From contig NZ_JACJOU010000007.1 in NCBI RefSeq assembly GCF_014695725.1, positions 248,001-312,000 of the forward strand: a DNA stretch of 64,000 bases, written 5' to 3'. The first letter of the stretch is position 1; the number at the start of each line of letters is the position of its first letter. The stretch comes from Microcoleus sp. FACHB-672 (lineage in GTDB: Bacteria > Cyanobacteriota > Cyanobacteriia > Cyanobacteriales > Oscillatoriaceae). The notes below the pieces were generated by a model. That model worked only from the letters and a program-made list of their open reading frames with translations, had not been told where the DNA came from and searched no databases. Shown here piece by piece: positions 26,963 through 37,836 of this stretch. Both the position numbers and the translations under genes were made by a program.

Positions 26963-26996
26963 AAGACCTGTTGGTGAGGAATCCAACAGAGGTCTT
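26963..26996 (-). other. Hairpin between pstB and ppk2
   Basis: AAGACCTGTTGG (26963-26974) pairs with CCAACAgaGGTCTT (26983-26996), with a two-base bulge. There is no T tract after it on the minus strand, so it is better read as a transcript-stabilising or partial-termination element than a full terminator. Confidence 0.5.
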
Positions 26997-27003
26997 GCAA
27001 GAC

Positions 27004-27813
27004 TTAACCAAATTTACCGCTGATGTAGGCTTTAGCTTCTTTAGTATTAGGAGAAGCGAAAATTTGCTCGGTAGGACTGAACTCAACTAATTTTCCCCGG
27101 CGCTTGCCGGTATCATCAGTTACTGTGTTGAAAAATGCAGTTAAGTCTGATATCCGTGAGGCTTGCTGCATATTGTGAGTCACCATAATCATGGTGTATT
27201 GTTCTTTTAGCTCTCGGCACAGTTCTTCAACCTGCTGAGTGGAAATGGGATCGAGCGCAGAACAGGGTTCATCCATCAACAACACATCTGGCTTCATGGC
27301 GATTGCACGAGCGATGCAAAGCCGCTGCTGCTGTCCTCCAGATAAAGCTGTACCCTTTTCTTTCAACTTGTCCTTCACCTCATCCCAAAGCGCAGCTCGC
27401 CGCAGCGATTGCTCCACGAGTTCGTCCATATTGCCCTTATAACCATTAGCACGCGGCCCAAAGGAAATGTTTTCGTAGATTGACTTTGGAAAAGGATTTG
27501 GTTTCTGAAATACCATGCCAACTTGACGCCGGATTTTCACCGGATTTATCTTGTCATCATAAATGTTTTTACCCTGGTAATTAATCTTGCCTTCTACTCT
27601 GGCTCCAGGTATTAAATCATTCATCCGATTGAAGCATCGCAGGAAGGTGCTTTTACCACATCCTGAAGGACCAATGAAAGCTACAATTTGTCTTTCAGGA
27701 ATTTCAATGTTGACCGAATGTAATGCCAAAAAATCCCCGTAATAAACTTGAACACCTTCAGCGGTAAAAATTGAATTAGTTGGCTTACTTTGAGTAGTGG
27801 GATTGGAGGGCAT
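27004..27813 (-). CDS. pstB: Phosphate ABC transporter ATP-binding protein
   Basis: A 269-residue ABC ATPase. Walker A is GPSGCGKST, the Q-loop region reads [19 protein letters not shown] (the NPFP is typical of PstB), the signature is LSGGQQQRL and Walker B is VLLMDEP followed by CSALDPIST. The PstB dimer drives uptake of phosphate through PstCA. It is the fourth gene of the pst cluster, separated from pstA by 111 bases with an internal palindrome. The first ~15 residues are a polar extension before the ABC fold. Confidence 0.97.
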   Translation of the reverse strand: MPSNPTTQSKPTNSIFTAEGVQVYYGDFLALHSVNIEIPERQIVAFIGPSGCGKSTFLRCFNRMNDLIPGARVEGKINYQGKNIYDDKINPVKIRRQVGMVFQKPNPFPKSIYENISFGPRANGYKGNMDELVEQSLRRAALWDEVKDKLKEKGTALSGGQQQRLCIARAIAMKPDVLLMDEPCSALDPISTQQVEELCRELKEQYTMIMVTHNMQQASRISDLTAFFNTVTDDTGKRRGKLVEFSPTEQIFASPNTKEAKAYISGKFG

Positions 27814-27860
27814 ATCGCGGATTTCCTAATGTCGGGTAGAGTGAAGTTATAGGAGTGAAA

Positions 27861-27882
27861 TTTAAGTTAAAAAAAACTTAAA
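27861..27882 (-). other. Palindrome between pstA and pstB
   Basis: TTTAAGTT (27861-27868) is exactly mirrored by AACTTAAA (27875-27882); the loop is all A (all U on the minus-strand RNA). It lies 48 bases before pstB and may tune the ratio of ATPase to permease. Confidence 0.5.
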
Positions 27883-27924
27883 AACTCTCTAGTGTCGATT
27901 TTGAGAAAATTTGAACTCAGAGGT

Positions 27925-28827
27925 TCATTTAAATGTTGAGAAACGTTGCCGAAAGTAAATTGCTCCGCCATTCAAAACCATAATCAAGAGCAGTAGAACA
28001 ATGATTGACGCCGCTGCTGCGTTAGAAAAACCAGGCTCTGGGCGAGTAATATAGGTGTAAATTTGGATGGGCAAGGCCATAAAGCGCTGAAACAAACCAG
28101 GATTAAATGTGAGAAAACTCACAGCTCCAACGACAATTAGAGAAGCCGCATCACCAATGGCGCGGGAAACTGAAATAATTACCCCTGTCATAATCCCTGG
28201 GACGGCATAAGGTAAAACATGATTCCACACAGTCTGCCACTTCGTTGTGCCTAAACCGTAAGAAGCTTGCCGTATAGAATCGGGAACCGCTCGAATTGCC
28301 TCTCTGCCGGTCACAATAATTACTGGTAGAGACAGCAGAGACAAAGTTAGCGCTCCAGAAAGCAAAGCCGGCCCAAAATTCAAAAGATAATTGAAAACGC
28401 CTAACCCTAGCAGGCCATAGACAATTGAAGGGACTCCAGCTAAATTGCTAACGTTAATCTCGATTACATCAGTCCACCAAGCTTTTGGTGCATATTCTTC
28501 GAGATACAAAGCTGCTCCTACTCCGATAGGTACAGCAATTAGCATAACTAGCCCCCCTAGAAGAATGCTGCCAAAAATAGCAGGACGTATGCCACCTTGA
28601 TCGGCAAATCGTGAGGGAGTTCCAGTGAGAAACCCAGGCGTGAACAGCCGGCCTAATCCATCTTTGAGGACATCAAAAACTAAGACGGCAAGAACCACTA
28701 ATCCGATAGATAAACCTATCAAAAATATGATTTCAAAAATTTTGCCGGTCGTTTCTCTTTGTTCAATATTGGGACTGAACTCTTCAGAAGGTCTTTGGGG
28801 GTTGTTGCGAGAAATAGAACTTGCCAT
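27925..28827 (-). CDS. pstA: Phosphate ABC transporter permease PstA
   Basis: A 300-residue membrane protein with six helices. The permease coupling loop (EAA motif) is GREAIRAVPDSIRQASYGLGTTKW, which docks on PstB. Other family marks are ILLGGLVMLIAVPIGVGAALYLEEYAP and NLAGVPSIVYGLLGLGVF. The first ~30 residues are polar. The gene begins five bases after the pstC stop, so the two permease genes are almost certainly translationally linked. Confidence 0.96.
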   Translation of the reverse strand: MASSISRNNPQRPSEEFSPNIEQRETTGKIFEIIFLIGLSIGLVVLAVLVFDVLKDGLGRLFTPGFLTGTPSRFADQGGIRPAIFGSILLGGLVMLIAVPIGVGAALYLEEYAPKAWWTDVIEINVSNLAGVPSIVYGLLGLGVFNYLLNFGPALLSGALTLSLLSLPVIIVTGREAIRAVPDSIRQASYGLGTTKWQTVWNHVLPYAVPGIMTGVIISVSRAIGDAASLIVVGAVSFLTFNPGLFQRFMALPIQIYTYITRPEPGFSNAAAASIIVLLLLIMVLNGGAIYFRQRFSTFK

Positions 28828-28832
28828 CTTTA

Positions 28833-29774
28833 TTAGTCGTATTTTTCTTTGTAGCGATTAGAAATCCAATGACTGACAACGTTTAAAAATAGAGTCAGCA
28901 AAAACAGAACAGCTCCAACAGCATATAAGGTGTTGTAATTAGCACTGCCACGAGGGCTATCTCCTCCCGAAATTTGAGCCATATAAGCCGTCATTGTTTC
29001 TACTGATTGAAAGGGATTAAGGCTTATTCGTGGCTCTTGTCCGGCGGCAATTAAGACAGTCATCGTTTCACCCACCGCTCTAGAAATGCCCAGAATAATC
29101 GAAGCAGCAATTCCGGAAAGGGCAGCAGGAAGGACAACTTTGATGATAGTTTCCAATTTAGTTACGCCGATTGCGTAAGCTCCTTCCCGCAAAGAGCGAG
29201 GCACAGATTGTATGGCATCTAAGCTAATAGAGCCAACTGTAGGGCTAATCATAATTCCCATCATTAGCCCAGCACTCAACGCGTTAAAAATTTCTATGGG
29301 AAGAAACTGCCGCAGAACCGGCGTCACGAATAAAAGCGCAAAGTAGCCGTAGACAACAGTAGGAACTCCCGCCAGCAGTTCAACTGCTGGGCGTAAAATA
29401 GCTGCCGCCTTAGGTGAAGCATATTCAGCTAAATAGATAGCGGAACATAAACCCAGAGGAATGGCAACAAGCATGGCAATTGCTGTAGTCAGGAACGTTC
29501 CATTGATTAAAGGCCAAATTCCAAAATGTTTCTGTGCAAATAAAGGTGTCCACTTGGTATCTAAAAAGAATTGAGCCAATGAAACTTCTTGAAAAAATTC
29601 AAAGGTCACTCTAAAGATAATAAAAACAATTCCAAACGTAGTGAATACCGAAATTAAGGCGCAACCGAATAAAAGCGCTTCAATGATTTTTTCCTGAATA
29701 TCATCAGAAGCATTTTTTTCCAGGGAACGCATCGATTCCCGATTGAACTCATCACTAAAATTCGTATTTTGCAT
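28833..29774 (-). CDS. pstC: Phosphate ABC transporter permease PstC
   Basis: About 313 residues if translation starts at the ATG at 29774 (MQNTNFSDEFN); a longer form from 29864 is possible but adds a Cys/His-rich stretch not expected in PstC. The family pattern is clear: FGIWPLINGTFLTTAIAMLVAIPLG, AEYASPKAAAILRPAVELLAGVPTVVYGYFAL, and the EAA-type loop SLREGAYAIGVTKLETI. Six transmembrane helices are expected. The gap to pstS is about 160 bases, and neither candidate start has a strong ribosome-binding site. Confidence 0.95.
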   Translation of the reverse strand: MQNTNFSDEFNRESMRSLEKNASDDIQEKIIEALLFGCALISVFTTFGIVFIIFRVTFEFFQEVSLAQFFLDTKWTPLFAQKHFGIWPLINGTFLTTAIAMLVAIPLGLCSAIYLAEYASPKAAAILRPAVELLAGVPTVVYGYFALLFVTPVLRQFLPIEIFNALSAGLMMGIMISPTVGSISLDAIQSVPRSLREGAYAIGVTKLETIIKVVLPAALSGIAASIILGISRAVGETMTVLIAAGQEPRISLNPFQSVETMTAYMAQISGGDSPRGSANYNTLYAVGAVLFLLTLFLNVVSHWISNRYKEKYD

Positions 29775-29933
29775 AATAAGTAGAAGACGCGATTGATGTC
29801 TGTGTGCGTGATTGAGAGGGCAATCAAGCTTAAAAAGGTATTTAAAGATGAACCCTCTACTCAACGCTTACCTAGTTCAAGCTTGTTTTGAAGCAAGCGG
29901 GGCAGCAGTGGAATTTTTTCTTGACAGTTACTC

Positions 29934-30971
29934 TTAAAGAAGATTTGCGATAGGTTCACCAGGTTTTGCATCTTTGAATTTAGAACCTGTTTCACCAGAG
30001 GCAAGTTTTTCTTTGAGTTTGGGATAAGCCTCATCGGGAAGCGATACATAACCAACTTGCTCGATCCATTTCCAAGAATTCTCAAGATAAAACTCAACAA
30101 ACGCTTTAACTTGTGGTTTTGTATCTAGAGACACCTTACTGACATAGATAAAGAGGGGACGAGATAAAGGTAGATAAGTATTTCTCACAACATTATCTAG
30201 AGGAACTGGCTTTTCACAGTTTCCTTTTGGACTTTCCACTCCAACCAAGTTCAGCTTGTCTTGGTTTTCCATGTAGTAAGATATTCCAACGTATCCTAAA
30301 GCGTTCTCATCTCCCCCAATTCCTTGCACAAGGACGTTTTGATTGTGACTGGGAGTGTAGTCTGTGCGGCTATTTTTGGCTTTGCCGGTGACAGCTTGTG
30401 TGAAATAGTCAAACGTTCCAGTATCAGAAGCGGGGGCATATAGCTTTAGCTTCTGGTCGGGAAAATTTGGATTAACTTGATTCCAATTCGTGATTTTGCG
30501 ATCTGATTTGGAGTTCCAGATTTTGTTGAGTTCTTCAATAGTCAAGCATTTTGCAAAATTATTCTGACGATTAACTATAACAGCAATTCCGTCTAAAGCA
30601 ATAGGCAGCTCTACAAAATCTATTCCCTTTTTTTTGCATCTTTCGATTTCTTCCTCTTTGATAGAACGTGAAGCTCCAACAATATCAATTTCTCCAGCAC
30701 AAAACTTGCTCACGCCCCCGCCCGTACCACTTGAAGCTACACTAACCTGAGCGTCAGGTTTAAATTTTTGAAATTCTTCAGCAACTGATTGATGGATCGG
30801 AAAACCTACTGCTCCACCATCAATACTCACTTGATTTCGCTTCTGTTCAGCTTGACTGCAAGCAGTGAGTCCATAGCTGAAAATGAGCGTGAATACCAGC
30901 AAAGCCCGAGAATTTAATAAGGCTTTGGAAAGGGGGCCAATAAAAAAAGCGAGTCGGTCAAACATTGACAA
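29934..30971 (-). CDS. pstS: Phosphate-binding lipoprotein PstS
   Basis: 345 residues. A hydrophobic N-terminus ends in the lipobox LTAC, so the protein is a lipoprotein facing the periplasm. Phosphate-binding segments are [43 protein letters not shown] and [14 protein letters not shown]. It captures phosphate for PstCAB. First gene of the minus-strand cluster and divergent from hemE; the upstream region holds a nested palindrome and a 10-base direct repeat that could be Pho control sites. Confidence 0.96.
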   Translation of the reverse strand: MSMFDRLAFFIGPLSKALLNSRALLVFTLIFSYGLTACSQAEQKRNQVSIDGGAVGFPIHQSVAEEFQKFKPDAQVSVASSGTGGGVSKFCAGEIDIVGASRSIKEEEIERCKKKGIDFVELPIALDGIAVIVNRQNNFAKCLTIEELNKIWNSKSDRKITNWNQVNPNFPDQKLKLYAPASDTGTFDYFTQAVTGKAKNSRTDYTPSHNQNVLVQGIGGDENALGYVGISYYMENQDKLNLVGVESPKGNCEKPVPLDNVVRNTYLPLSRPLFIYVSKVSLDTKPQVKAFVEFYLENSWKWIEQVGYVSLPDEAYPKLKEKLASGETGSKFKDAKPGEPIANLL

Positions 30972-31328
30972 TAACCTGAAATTTCAAAGTTTGTTGTTCG
31001 GTATATTTTTATGAAATTTTTTCAGCATCATTAGAACCCTGTACATCGAGATCCAGAGTTTTAACTGTTTGCAAACTCTTGAAATAGCGAGAGTTGACTA
31101 ACTATTTTCCAAGAATTTAGGAAGCTTGAGCTTTTATACTCCGGTTTATCCATAAACTTACCGGAGTTTATATAATATACACCTAAAATAAGTGGGCTAA
31201 TCCCCCTGAAGGTATATTTTTGTTTATTTAGTTAAAGTCCGTTAAAAATCTGAGTATTAAGTAGATCAACTTAGTGCAGTTCTCAATTAGAGGAGGTTCG
31301 CCAGTAACGGTTAGTCAATCAAAATGCA
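30972..31328. promoter_or_regulatory. pstS upstream region with palindrome and direct repeat
   Basis: ACTCCGGT (31138-31145) pairs with ACCGGAGT (31160-31167), and a second palindrome GTTTAT/ATAAAC is nested inside, so two alternative hairpins are possible. GTTAAAGTCC-GTTAAAAATC (31231-31250) is a 10-base direct repeat containing TTAA, loosely like the CTTAACCT repeats of cyanobacterial Pho boxes. Both are inferred by eye. Confidence 0.35.
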
Positions 31329-31454
31329 GTGACCATTGACCACGCGGCAGAGCAAATTACCGGCACCGAGCTATTTTTGCAATTCGCTGAAAGTTTTATC
31401 GGCGGCAGGGTGCCGGCACAACTGCGCCCTGTGCCCAATTGTGAACAAATGTAA
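31329..31454 (+). CDS. Possible short frame or gene remnant upstream of hemE
   Basis: A 41-codon frame from a GTG reads VTIDHAAEQITGTELFLQF and ends RPVPNCEQM. The codons look like those of neighbouring genes, but no ribosome-binding site is clear and no family is recognised. It could be a leader peptide, a small gene or the tail of a lost gene. It also contains the palindrome GTGCCGGCAC. Confidence 0.2.
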   Translation: MTIDHAAEQITGTELFLQFAESFIGGRVPAQLRPVPNCEQM

Positions 31455-31524
31455 ACTCAAAAGAGGAATTCTTGAGTGGTAAGCTGAACAGTGGCATTCA
31501 AGAAAAAATTAAGGTGAAGTTTAG

Positions 31525-32589
31525 ATGACTGGGTCAACCCAGATTCCCTATCTGCTAAGGGCCGCTCGTGGAGAAGTGTTAGACCGTCCGCCCGTGTGGA
31601 TGATGCGGCAAGCCGGTCGCTATATGAAAGTCTATCGCGATTTGCGGGAGAAGTACCCCTCTTTTCGGGAACGTTCCGAAAATCCCGAACTGGCGATCGA
31701 AATTTCAATGCAACCGTTTCGGGCATTTCAGCCAGATGGTGTGATTTTGTTTTCCGATATTCTCACACCCCTGCCGGGAATGGGCATTCCCTTTGACATT
31801 ATCGAAAGCAAAGGGCCGATCATTGATCCGCCCATCCGCAGCTTAGAGCAAATCGAGAAAGTCCACCCCCTCGACCCAGCAGAATCTCTCCCGTTTATCC
31901 GGGAAATTTTGCAGACATTGCGGCAAGAAGTCGGTGACAAAGCTACCGTACTCGGCTTTGTGGGTGCGCCTTGGACATTGGCAGCTTACGCGATCGAGGG
32001 TAAGTCATCAAAAGACTACACGATCATTAAAAGCATGGCTTTTTCTGAGCCGGCAATGCTGCATCAATTGCTTGGAAAAATCGCAGATTCGATTGCCGTC
32101 TACGTGCGCTACCAGATTGACTGCGGGGCGCAAGTTGTGCAAATGTTCGACTCTTGGGCCGGCCAACTCAGCCCCCAAGATTACGAAACTTTTGCCATGC
32201 CTTACCAGCAACGAGTGGTGCAACAAGTTAAAGCCACTCACCCCGATACGCCAATGATCCTTTACATTAATGGCAGTGCCGGCCTATTAGAGAGGATGGC
32301 ACAATCGGGTGTGGATATTGTCAGTGTAGATTGGACAGTCGATATCGCAGAAGCGCGGCAGCGTCTCGGTTCCAATGTTGGAGTGCAAGGAAATATCGAT
32401 CCCTGCGTTCTCTTTGGTTCCCAAGACTTTATCCGCGAACGCATCCTCGACACCATTCGCAAAGCCGGCAATCGTGGCCATATTTTAAATCTTGGTCACG
32501 GCATCTTACCAGGCACCCCCGAAGAAAATGCCGCCTTCTTCTTTGAAACAGCCAAACAGGCGGACAAATTACTGGCTGTCCATGCCTGA
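31525..32589 (+). CDS. hemE: Uroporphyrinogen decarboxylase
   Basis: 354 residues, the usual length. The N-terminal signature [14 protein letters not shown] and the [16 protein letters not shown] loop with its catalytic Asp are present, as are [25 protein letters not shown] and [10 protein letters not shown]. The enzyme removes four carboxyl groups from uroporphyrinogen III to give coproporphyrinogen III, the shared route to haem, chlorophyll and phycobilins. Start ATG is preceded by AAGGTGAAG. It is followed after 160 bases by an SDR gene on the same strand; whether they share a transcript is unclear. Confidence 0.97.
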   Translation: MTGSTQIPYLLRAARGEVLDRPPVWMMRQAGRYMKVYRDLREKYPSFRERSENPELAIEISMQPFRAFQPDGVILFSDILTPLPGMGIPFDIIESKGPIIDPPIRSLEQIEKVHPLDPAESLPFIREILQTLRQEVGDKATVLGFVGAPWTLAAYAIEGKSSKDYTIIKSMAFSEPAMLHQLLGKIADSIAVYVRYQIDCGAQVVQMFDSWAGQLSPQDYETFAMPYQQRVVQQVKATHPDTPMILYINGSAGLLERMAQSGVDIVSVDWTVDIAEARQRLGSNVGVQGNIDPCVLFGSQDFIRERILDTIRKAGNRGHILNLGHGILPGTPEENAAFFFETAKQADKLLAVHA

Positions 32590-32750
32590 AATTAGGCATT
32601 GATGTAGAAGAAAGTGAAGAGAGGGATCTAGGAACTAGAGGTTAGTTAAAGGTGAAGAGTTAAACTCCTCCATCATTGGCTAGCCACTCCCACTTTTCAC
32701 TTCTCGCTTAACAAAACCTTTTTAGTGATTGCTTTTTATTAATTGATTCT

Positions 32751-33776
32751 ATGGCTCCCAAGCGGATTTTAGTCACTGGCGCGAGTGGCTGTATTGGTCA
32801 CTACATTACTGAAGCACTGATTCAGGAGACAAACCACGAGCTTTACCTGCTCGTCAGAAACCCAGAAAAACTTCAAATTAATTGCGAAACCCGTGCCGGT
32901 GTTACCGTAATCAAAGCGGATATGCTGGACATTGACCACTATGCCAAGCTGCTCAAAACCATCGATTGTGCTATTCTCGCAGCCACCGCTTGGGGAGGTT
33001 CTCAGGCAGTGTTTGATGTCAATGTTGGCAAAACGCTTCGGTTGATGAACTTGCTCGATCCCGATGTTTGCGAGCAAATTATCTACTTTTCCACCGCAAG
33101 TGTCTTAGATCGCAATAACGAAATACTTAAAGAAGCCAACGAACTGGGAACCGACTACATTCGTTCCAAGTACGAATGCCTACGCCAGTTGTCTCGTTTG
33201 CCCATCAATAACCGCATTACAACGCTATTTCCCACCTTAGTTTTAGGAGGGGATAGCAACAAACCCTACTCTCACCTTTCCGCCGGCTTGCCAGATGTGG
33301 TCAAATGGATTGATTTGATTCGCTTTTTCAAAGCAGATGGCAGTTTCCACTTCATTCATGGTCAAGACATCGCTCAGGTTGTGCTGCACCTCATCCACAA
33401 TCCCCCTAAACCCGATGAACCGCGATATTTAGTCTTGGGAAATGAGCGAGTCACTGTTAATCAAGCGATTGAAGATGCTTGTGCCTATCTCAATAAAAAA
33501 ATTCAGTTTCGCATTACCCTTTCTCCTTGGCTTGCGAATCTCTTAATTGCCATATTTCGCATTCAGATGGCTGCTTGGGATCGGTTCTGCGTGAACTACC
33601 GGCATTTCACTTATCTAAATCCGGTGAGTCCAGATACCTTTGGCTTACAAACTTATTGCCGCACCTTCACCGATGTTCTTAAAATCGGTCGAGTCGGTGA
33701 GCGCCCCAGAATGGTTAATGAAGAAACGTTTAATACAGAACAAAGTGCTGAGGAGCGCGAAAGTAAACGAGCCTAA
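32751..33776 (+). CDS. NAD-dependent epimerase/dehydratase (extended SDR)
   Basis: A 341-residue Rossmann-fold protein. The coenzyme site is TGASGCIGHYI (GxxGxxG) at residues 9-19, and the active-site pair Tyr-x3-Lys is seen in DYIRSKYECL. A conserved STASV segment supplies the catalytic Ser/Thr. Extended SDRs of this kind act on nucleotide sugars, flavonoids or chlorophyll-type substrates; the match to any one subgroup is not clear to me. The C-terminal ~90 residues (NLLIAIFRIQMAAWDRFCVN) include a hydrophobic segment that may touch the membrane. It follows hemE on the same strand. Confidence 0.82.
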   Translation: MAPKRILVTGASGCIGHYITEALIQETNHELYLLVRNPEKLQINCETRAGVTVIKADMLDIDHYAKLLKTIDCAILAATAWGGSQAVFDVNVGKTLRLMNLLDPDVCEQIIYFSTASVLDRNNEILKEANELGTDYIRSKYECLRQLSRLPINNRITTLFPTLVLGGDSNKPYSHLSAGLPDVVKWIDLIRFFKADGSFHFIHGQDIAQVVLHLIHNPPKPDEPRYLVLGNERVTVNQAIEDACAYLNKKIQFRITLSPWLANLLIAIFRIQMAAWDRFCVNYRHFTYLNPVSPDTFGLQTYCRTFTDVLKIGRVGERPRMVNEETFNTEQSAEERESKRA

Positions 33777-33969
33777 GCTCCTGGTCAACATTAAAGTTGC
33801 ATAATTACTTTAGAAAAAAGTATGTGCCGGGAGAAGGATAGAGAACTTTTGCCACTTCGAGAAAGTTGCATTCAACTATTCTCAAATCCCCTAATCCCGG
33901 CTGAATCAAAACCGAGAGCTGCTAAGCATTTAAGTTGCCAATAATCAAGCAAATTAAATGTATTTTAGT

Positions 33970-35355
<1,386 letters not shown>

Positions 35356-37023
35356 TCACACTTCCATCAGCGCACACGCCTCGGCTGAGGCTGCCGGCTC
35401 GACAATATCCAGGCAAGCTTTCTTATATTGTTTAAAGTTTTCCACAAACAAATTTGCTAAGGCAGTTGCTTGCCGGTCATAAACTGTCTCATCACTCCAG
35501 GTATTTCTGGGATCTAAAATCTCGCTAGGAACCCCTGGAACGGTTGCCGGCACCAATATCTTAAAGATTGGGTGCGCGTGGAACTGGACACGATCCAAAT
35601 GTCCGTTCAGCGCTGCTGACACCATCGCCCGCGTGTATTTAATCGGGATACGCTTGCCAACGCCGTAAGGCCCACCAGACCAGCCGGTGTTAATTAAATA
35701 CACCGCTGCACCGTGTTTATCCAGTCTTTCACCCAGCATTTGCGCGTAAACTGCTGCCGACAGCGGTAAAAATGGTTTGCCAAAACACGCTGAGAACGTT
35801 GCTTGGGGTTCTGTGACTCCGCGTTCAGTCCCGGCTAGTTTGCTGGTATAACCGGACATGAAATGATACATCGCCTGTTCTTTTGTCAGCTTGGCAATCG
35901 GCGGCAACACCCCAAACGCATCTGCTGTCAAGAAAATCACCGTCTTAGGATGCCCGCCCATGCCGGGGATCAGGCAGTTGGGAATATACTCGACAGGATA
36001 AGCAACTCTGGTATTTTCCGTTAAGCTGCCGTCATCATAGTCCGGTATGCGAGTGTGGGGATCGAGCACGACGTTTTCCATGATCGCCCCAAATCGAATC
36101 GCATCCCAGATCTGAGGCTCATTTTCTTGGGAAAGTTTAATGGTTTTGGCGTAGCAGCCGCCTTCAAAGTTGAAAACGCCGTCACTTGACCAGCCATGCT
36201 CATCATCTCCAATCAGATACAGGTTTGGATCAGCTGAGAGTGTAGTTTTGCCAGTGCCTGAAAGGCCGAAGAATAAAGCTGTGTGACCCTCTGAATCCAT
36301 GTTGGCAGAACAGTGCATGGGCAGCACGTCGCGCTTTGTCATGAAGTAGTTCATCAAGGAGAATACCGACTTTTTGATCTCACCGGCATACTTGGAACCC
36401 CCGATCAGCACGAGCTTTTTGGCAAAGTGAATCACGATGAAGGCTTCTGAGTTAATGCCATCCTCTTCGGGATCTCCATGCAAGCCGGGAACTGCAATCA
36501 CCGTAAAGTCGGCGTGATGCTGTGCGAGTTCTTCAGGAGTCGGTCTGAGGAACATCTGGTGAGCGAATAAATTTTGGGAGGCTAGCTCATTAATAACTCT
36601 GACACCGACGCGGTATTTAGGATCTGCGCCCACATAGCCATCGAAGACATAGAGATCCCGTCCTTGGATGTAGGAAAGGACGCGCCGGTATAGCCGGCCA
36701 AAATTATCTTCCGAGATGGGAACGTTGAGCTTGTTCCAATGAATTTCATCGCGGCTGCTTGGCTCAACGACGATAAATTTATCGTTAGGTGAACGACCCG
36801 TATATTTGCCGGTGTTGACGCAAAACGCACCATTGCCGGCTAAAACGCCTTCCCCACGGGCCAATGCGTGTTCTACCAACTTCGACACCGGCAGGTTGCG
36901 ATAGACATGGCCGAGGTTTTTCATTCCCAGCGCTTCTAAACCCCACATCCCGCTATCTTTTTCACTTTTAGAGTTTAGGCCGGCCTGATATCCGTTGTTG
37001 CCGGCATTACTATGATTGTTCAT
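35356..37023 (-). CDS. pckA: Phosphoenolpyruvate carboxykinase (ATP)
   Basis: 555 residues. The kinase loop is [16 protein letters not shown] and the metal/nucleotide region LIGDDEHGW; the substrate-binding [10 protein letters not shown] and the closing [10 protein letters not shown] are also present. It interconverts oxaloacetate plus ATP with PEP, CO2 and ADP, and can run either way. Presence in a cyanobacterium is notable because many use PEP carboxylase only; it offers a gluconeogenic or C4-acid route. The N-terminus ([15 protein letters not shown]) is a short polar tail before the fold. TGGAGTATCTAAAT gives a usable ribosome-binding site. Monocistronic, with its own terminator. Confidence 0.96.
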   Translation of the reverse strand: MNNHSNAGNNGYQAGLNSKSEKDSGMWGLEALGMKNLGHVYRNLPVSKLVEHALARGEGVLAGNGAFCVNTGKYTGRSPNDKFIVVEPSSRDEIHWNKLNVPISEDNFGRLYRRVLSYIQGRDLYVFDGYVGADPKYRVGVRVINELASQNLFAHQMFLRPTPEELAQHHADFTVIAVPGLHGDPEEDGINSEAFIVIHFAKKLVLIGGSKYAGEIKKSVFSLMNYFMTKRDVLPMHCSANMDSEGHTALFFGLSGTGKTTLSADPNLYLIGDDEHGWSSDGVFNFEGGCYAKTIKLSQENEPQIWDAIRFGAIMENVVLDPHTRIPDYDDGSLTENTRVAYPVEYIPNCLIPGMGGHPKTVIFLTADAFGVLPPIAKLTKEQAMYHFMSGYTSKLAGTERGVTEPQATFSACFGKPFLPLSAAVYAQMLGERLDKHGAAVYLINTGWSGGPYGVGKRIPIKYTRAMVSAALNGHLDRVQFHAHPIFKILVPATVPGVPSEILDPRNTWSDETVYDRQATALANLFVENFKQYKKACLDIVEPAASAEACALMEV

Positions 37024-37836
37024 ATTTAGATACTCCAGTTTGTAGATTTGATTGCATCACTCAGTAAGATCACTGAAAAATACAGCGATCAAAACCAAGA
37101 TAGAGACAGTAATTTAAGTGATATATAAAGCAATTTTGAACATTGCAAATTGCTAGAAATGTAGTCTGCACCTAAAGCATTAAGCTTGATACGCACTGGG
37201 TGAGCGATTGACAGGAATCAGTCACCAATTAAGCCTTTTACTTCTAAAACGGCTCAAGATCAGATTGGGGATCAATTTTTTCTTTAAGCAAATGGCTTAT
37301 AAAGGCAAGGAGGTTTTTTCTTTTCGTAAAAACTACAGCTTCGAGATTGGCTGAATTGTGGAAACTTTATCCCCTCTATTTCGGGGCTTTGCCTCTTAAC
37401 TTCTTATTGATATTGTATTAAACATTACAAAGAAAAGTGGGCATTATTAAGTTTTTTAAACATGAAAAATGTATTTAATAAAAGTCTTTACATTGATGGA
37501 GCAGTTTTTATACAAACTTCACAGTTATATGGCTCCAATTGATCAGTTTCAGAGAGCCGGCGACATGGCACAAAGACTGATCTGGGCACAGCCAATTGAA
37601 CGCTCAAAATAATCACTATCCTTGGATAGATGCGAGGGGGAAGAGGATAGATAAAAAATTGTCCTCAATCTCTAGCAGTTTGCAAGGCTTTTAGAACAGG
37701 TGGGCAAGAGATAAAGATGTCTTGAAAAAACACCCTCAAGGCGAAACTAAAAGTTACGCTGTTGTAGGTACGGAATGAACACCCTTCGCGTGAAGAACCG
37801 GCCCGTAAGCTTGAGGTAGTAAAACAGGAGTGAGCG
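37024..37836. other. Long divergent intergenic region
   Basis: About 810 bases between pckA (minus) and the acyl-CoA synthetase fusion (plus). It is AT-rich at 37080-37150 and 37380-37510. It contains the NtcA-like site listed separately. No supported open frame or RNA gene was seen. Confidence 0.4.
37415..37428. promoter_or_regulatory. NtcA-like site GTA-N8-TAC
   Basis: GTATTAAACATTAC matches the palindromic consensus of NtcA, the nitrogen regulator of cyanobacteria. TATTAA (37445-37450) and TAAGTT (37448-37453) follow as possible -10 boxes, at slightly short spacing. It is roughly 390-410 bases from both flanking starts, so the target is uncertain. Confidence 0.35.
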
